Positions 4,261-7,102 of a stretch of DNA of 7,102 nt are shown one piece after another. A program made the position numbers and the translations under genes. Under the pieces are notes generated by a model that had not been told where the DNA came from, ran no database searches, and saw nothing but the letters and a program-made list of their open reading frames with translations. Source of the DNA: Gammaproteobacteria bacterium (GTDB taxonomy: Bacteria > Pseudomonadota > Gammaproteobacteria > DSM-19610). The stretch covers positions 1 through 7,102 of the forward strand of contig DRQL01000240.1 in the NCBI GenBank assembly GCA_011371465.1, read 5' to 3'. Position 1 is the stretch's first letter; the number at the start of each line of letters is the position of its first letter.

Positions 4261-5427
4261 ATGGCCAGGGCACCTGCACTGCTGGAAATGATACACGAGC
4301 TGATCGCTACCCCCTCGGTCAGCAGCGTCACGCCCGCCCTGGACCAGCCCAACCGGCCGGTCATCGACCTGCTCGCCAACTGGCTCGACCAGCTGGGCTA
4401 CCGGGTCGAGGTGATGCCGGTCGACGCCGCGGGGCAAAAGGCGAACCTGATCGCCACGCTGGGCAGCGGTCCCGGCGGCCTGGTGCTGGCCGGTCATACC
4501 GATACCGTACCCTGGGACGAGCACCGCTGGCAGCACGACCCGTTCCGGCTGACCGAGGCGAACGGTCGCCTCTACGGCCTCGGCACCTCGGACATGAAAG
4601 CCTTCCTGGCACTGGCCATCGAAGCCGCGCGCGGTTTTTCGCCACGCGATTTCCGCGAGCCGCTGGTGCTCGTTGCCACGTCAGATGAAGAAAGCTCCAT
4701 GGCCGGCGCCCGTGCACTGGTGGAAAAACAGCGCCCGCAGGCACGTTGTGCGGTGATCGGCGAACCGACCGCCTGGCGCCCCATCCGCCTGCACAAGGGT
4801 ATGTACATGGAATCCATCCGCCTGCAGGGGCGTTCCGGGCATTCCAGCGACCCCGCACTGGGTAACAGCGCGCTGGAAGGCATGCGCCGGGTGCTCGACG
4901 CACTGGTCGAGTGGCGCACCGAACTGCAGGCACAGCATCACAACCCGCTGTTTGCAGTGCCGGTACCCACGCTCAACCTGGGACACATCCACGGCGGCGA
5001 CAACCCCAACCGGATCTGCGCCGAGTGCGAACTGCACATCGACCTGCGTCCCCTGCCGGGCATGGACATCGAGGCATTGCGTGCCGCCATGCAGAACCGC
5101 CTGTCTGCTGCGATCGCCGATACCGGGCTGGCACTGAGCTGCCGCCCACTGGTAGAAGGCACGCCTGCCATGGACACCCCGGCGGGCGCAGACATCGTGA
5201 CCAGCACGGAACAACTGACCGGCTACGCAGCCTCGTCGGCCGCATTTGGTACCGAAGGTCCCTACTTCAACCAGATGGGCATCCACACCGTGATACTCGG
5301 CCCGGGTGATATCGAACAGGCCCATCAGCCGGACGAATACCTGGCGCTGGACAGGATCGACCCGGGTATCGACCTGCTGCGCAAGCTGATCCGGCGGTTT
5401 TGCCTGGAACCACCCGGCACCACCTGA
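4261..5427 (+). CDS. argE: Acetylornithine deacetylase
   Basis: This cytoplasmic M20-family metallohydrolase removes acetate from N2-acetylornithine to give ornithine in arginine biosynthesis. At 388 residues it has the usual ArgE length. The expected residues are all visible: H79 and D81 in AGHTDTVP, D111 in GTSDMKAF, the general base E143 and metal ligand E144 in SDEESS, E168 in GEPT, and H355 in AHQPDEY. These positions are within one residue of those known for the E. coli enzyme. The lid/dimerisation domain lies at about 177-290 (with GRSGHSSDP at 190-198). The frame is open upstream to 4021, but that extension overlaps the divergent gene and lacks family similarity. ATG 4261 gives the expected start (LLEMIHELIATPSVSS) despite a weak ribosome binding site. 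argA follows 53 bases later, so the two are probably co-transcribed. Related M20 enzymes such as succinyl-diaminopimelate desuccinylase (DapE) are less likely, given the argA neighbour. Confidence 0.93.
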   Translation: MARAPALLEMIHELIATPSVSSVTPALDQPNRPVIDLLANWLDQLGYRVEVMPVDAAGQKANLIATLGSGPGGLVLAGHTDTVPWDEHRWQHDPFRLTEANGRLYGLGTSDMKAFLALAIEAARGFSPRDFREPLVLVATSDEESSMAGARALVEKQRPQARCAVIGEPTAWRPIRLHKGMYMESIRLQGRSGHSSDPALGNSALEGMRRVLDALVEWRTELQAQHHNPLFAVPVPTLNLGHIHGGDNPNRICAECELHIDLRPLPGMDIEALRAAMQNRLSAAIADTGLALSCRPLVEGTPAMDTPAGADIVTSTEQLTGYAASSAAFGTEGPYFNQMGIHTVILGPGDIEQAHQPDEYLALDRIDPGIDLLRKLIRRFCLEPPGTT

Positions 5428-5448
5428 AACCGGAGATGGCACAGTTGT

Positions 5449-5465
5449 TTTTCAGCCGGTGAAAA
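5449..5465. repeat. Inverted repeat in the argE-argA gap
   Basis: TTTTCA (5449-5454) and TGAAAA (5460-5465) are exact reverse complements around GCCGG, ending 15 bases before the argA ATG. argA has no recognisable Shine-Dalgarno sequence here. The element could be an operator or an RNA hairpin that influences argA translation. The stem is A+T-rich and weak, so chance is possible. Confidence 0.35.
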
Positions 5466-5480
5466 CGGTAACCTAGCCCT

Positions 5481-6806
5481 ATGGTCAATAAACAGAATAA
5501 AGAACTGGCGCATTTACTCACCGGGTTCCGCCAGGCCGCTCCCTATATACAGGCGCACCGTGGTTCGACCTTTGTCATCACTTTCGGTGGTGAAGCAACC
5601 GGCGAGGGGTTCGAACGCCTGGTCAACGACCTTGCGCTCATCAATACGCTCGGCGTGCGACTGGTACTGGTGCACGGCGCCCGTCCCCAGATCGAGCAGC
5701 GGCTCAAACACGAACACGCGGAAATCCGTTACGTCAACAGCCTGCGGGTAACCGATGATGCCGCACTCAAGGCGGTCAAGGACGCGGTAGGCAGCCTGCG
5801 TGTCGATATCGAGGCCAGGCTGTCCATGGGGCTGGTCAACAGCCCGCTCGCCGGGTCGCGCATCGGCATTGCCGGCGGCAACTTTGTTACCGCGAAGCCG
5901 CTCGGTATCCGCGATGGCGTCGATTACTGCCATACGGGCGAGGTACGCAGTATCGACGCGACCGGGATCCACCAGCAACTCGATGCCGGTCGAATCGTAT
6001 TGCTGTCGCCACTGGGCTATTCACCCACCGGCGAAGTCTTCAACCTGAGCGCTGAAGAGGTGGCTACGGCCGCCGCCGTCGCCCTGCACGCCGAAAAACT
6101 GATCCTGCTGGTCGATGCCGGCGGACTGCGCGACAGCCGGCGACGTCTCATCCGCCAGTTGTCGCTGCTGGAAGCCGAGCAGTTGCTACGCTCGCGCCGC
6201 AAGCTCAGCGGCAGCTGGATCCGCCACCTCAACAACGCGGTCGACAGTTGCCGGCGCGGCGTCAAGCGCACCCACCTGCTCGACCACCATATCGACGGCG
6301 GCCTGCTGCTGGAACTGTTTACGCGGGATGGCGTGGGCACCCTCATCAGCGCCGAACTGTATGAAGGACTGCGCACCGCCACGATTGACGACGTGGGCGG
6401 CATACTGGAACTGATCGCGCCGCTGGAAGAAGAAGGCGTGCTGGTCAAACGCTCGCGTGAACTGCTGGAGATGGAAATCGACCACTTCCTGGTCGTCAAG
6501 CGTGACGGCATGATCATCGCCTGTGCCGCGCTCTACCCCTACGACGGCCAGGTCGCGGAACTTGCCTGCCTGGTGGTGCACCCGGACTACCGCGCCAACG
6601 GCCGGGGTGACAGCCTGCTGGAAGCCATCGAACTGCGCGCCCGCCACGGCGGTATAAAACGCCTGTTCGTGCTGACGACCAGGACCTCGCACTGGTTCAG
6701 GGAACGCGGCTTTACCAGCATAGAACTCGCCCGGCTGCCGGTAAAGAAACGCCAGCTGTACAACTACCAGCGCAAGTCGAAAGCCTATATCAAGGCGATC
6801 GATTAG
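5481..6806 (+). CDS. argA: Amino-acid N-acetyltransferase (N-acetylglutamate synthase)
   Basis: ArgA transfers acetyl from acetyl-CoA to glutamate, the committed first step of bacterial arginine synthesis, in the cytoplasm. The 441-residue product has the classical two-domain form. The N-terminal amino-acid-kinase-like domain (about 20-290) includes FGGEATGE (35-42), VHGARPQIE (64-72) and RLSMGLVNSPLAG (113-125). In known enzymes this domain binds the inhibitor arginine. The C-terminal GNAT domain (about 297-438) has the acetyl-CoA loop RANGRG (371-376) after CLVVHPDY, and ends with LFVLTTRTSHWFRERGF (395-411) and QLYNYQRKSKAY. Length and wording follow E. coli ArgA closely from memory. The ATG at 5481 is the first usable start after a stop in the leader and has no clear Shine-Dalgarno sequence. 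Its TAG stop shares one base with the cpdA start. Arginine feedback is expected from the family; the sequence shows no transcriptional control. Confidence 0.95.
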   Translation: MVNKQNKELAHLLTGFRQAAPYIQAHRGSTFVITFGGEATGEGFERLVNDLALINTLGVRLVLVHGARPQIEQRLKHEHAEIRYVNSLRVTDDAALKAVKDAVGSLRVDIEARLSMGLVNSPLAGSRIGIAGGNFVTAKPLGIRDGVDYCHTGEVRSIDATGIHQQLDAGRIVLLSPLGYSPTGEVFNLSAEEVATAAAVALHAEKLILLVDAGGLRDSRRRLIRQLSLLEAEQLLRSRRKLSGSWIRHLNNAVDSCRRGVKRTHLLDHHIDGGLLLELFTRDGVGTLISAELYEGLRTATIDDVGGILELIAPLEEEGVLVKRSRELLEMEIDHFLVVKRDGMIIACAALYPYDGQVAELACLVVHPDYRANGRGDSLLEAIELRARHGGIKRLFVLTTRTSHWFRERGFTSIELARLPVKKRQLYNYQRKSKAYIKAID

Positions 6807-7102
6807 TGGCGGCAGGCGCGGCAGGGACAGGGGCGCACCCCCTGCGCGTTGTCCAGGTTACGGATACACACCTCTACGCGGATCCCGATGGCTGCCTGCT
6901 GGGGCTGAACACCCGTTACTGCCTGGCACAGGTCATTGACCTGGTACGGTCGGAACGGTCACCGGACCTGCTGGTGGTAAGCGGAGACCTGACCCACGAC
7001 GGTTCCCCACAGGCCTACCGTCACGTACAGGAAGCCTTCCGGCGTATCGGTGCGCCCGTCTGGTGCCTGCCCGGCAACCACGACGAAGCGGCCACCCTGC
7101 GC
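6806..7102 (+). CDS. cpdA: 3',5'-cyclic-AMP phosphodiesterase, N-terminal part (runs off the right edge)
   Basis: Ninety-nine codons are visible, with no stop before the window edge. The frame opens at GTG 6806, whose G is the last base of the argA TAG. AAGG at 6792-6795 lies about ten bases upstream and can serve as ribosome binding site, so translation is probably coupled to argA. After a short Ala/Gly-rich leader (MAAGAAGTGA) come class III metallophosphoesterase motifs: D20-T-H22 in VVQVTDTHL, GDLTHDG (60-66) and GNHDE (90-94), all metal-binding. LLGLNTRY (31-38) and VWCLPGNHD (85-93) resemble the same regions of E. coli CpdA. CpdA enzymes hydrolyse cAMP to AMP in the cytoplasm and so lower CRP activity. 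The remaining motifs of the family lie beyond the window. A generic metallophosphatase with another nucleotide substrate remains possible. Confidence 0.85.
   Translation, partial: MAAGAAGTGAHPLRVVQVTDTHLYADPDGCLLGLNTRYCLAQVIDLVRSERSPDLLVVSGDLTHDGSPQAYRHVQEAFRRIGAPVWCLPGNHDEAATLR

Noticed and set aside
4681..5442. Minus-strand open frame (253 codons) opposite argE
   Set aside because: It is a shadow of argE, whose metal-binding residues are all present on the plus strand.
1..7102. CRISPR array, transposon, integrase, tRNA or rRNA
   Set aside because: No regularly spaced repeats, transposase or integrase motifs, terminal inverted repeats or RNA-gene sequences were seen; the DUF2285-like gene alone is not enough to call a mobile element.

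Overview
The window reads as chromosomal DNA from a GC-rich, flagellated gammaproteobacterium. It carries a classical two-domain N-acetylglutamate synthase (ArgA), an ArgE whose metal ligands sit at almost E. coli-like positions, a CpdA-type cAMP phosphodiesterase and the start of a MotY-like flagellar motor protein. No species is named, because the sequence alone does not support one.

Layout, left to right. (1) At 1-312 on the minus strand lies the N-terminal part of a MotY-like protein that runs off the left edge. (2) At 313-918 is a roughly 600-base non-coding stretch, visibly richer in A+T than the genes. It is dense in possible regulatory signals: a cluster of TGTCA/TGACA pentamers, an 8-bp-arm palindrome, an 11-bp direct repeat, and two plus-strand matches to the sigma-54 (-24/-12) promoter pattern. 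The better match lies 120 bases before the next gene. (3) At 919-1710 is a LuxR/CsgD-type regulator whose receiver domain has lost its phosphorylation residues. (4) At 1711-2103 is a second non-coding gap with a likely terminator at its left end and an A+T-rich promoter-like stretch at its right end. (5) At 2104-3459 is a PAS-AAA+-Fis regulator of the sigma-54 activator family, with a cysteine-rich PAS domain and departures from consensus in both Walker B and GAFTGA. (6) At 3479-4222 on the minus strand is a protein with DUF6499-like N-terminal and DUF2285-like C-terminal parts. It is convergent with the regulator and divergent from argE. (7) At 4261-7102 is argE, argA and the beginning of cpdA, in tight plus-strand order. 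The cpdA GTG start shares one base with the argA stop codon.

The right half is ordinary: ArgA makes N-acetylglutamate, the first step of the acetylated arginine pathway; ArgE releases ornithine later in it; CpdA hydrolyses cAMP. The left half is more unusual. A flagellar stator-ring gene sits next to two atypical regulators that recall, in general architecture, the VpsT/CsgD-type and VpsR-type regulators that switch cells between swimming and biofilm growth. That link is inference. What is directly visible is that both regulators lack canonical catalytic or phospho-acceptor residues and that the DNA around them is rich in repeated short motifs.
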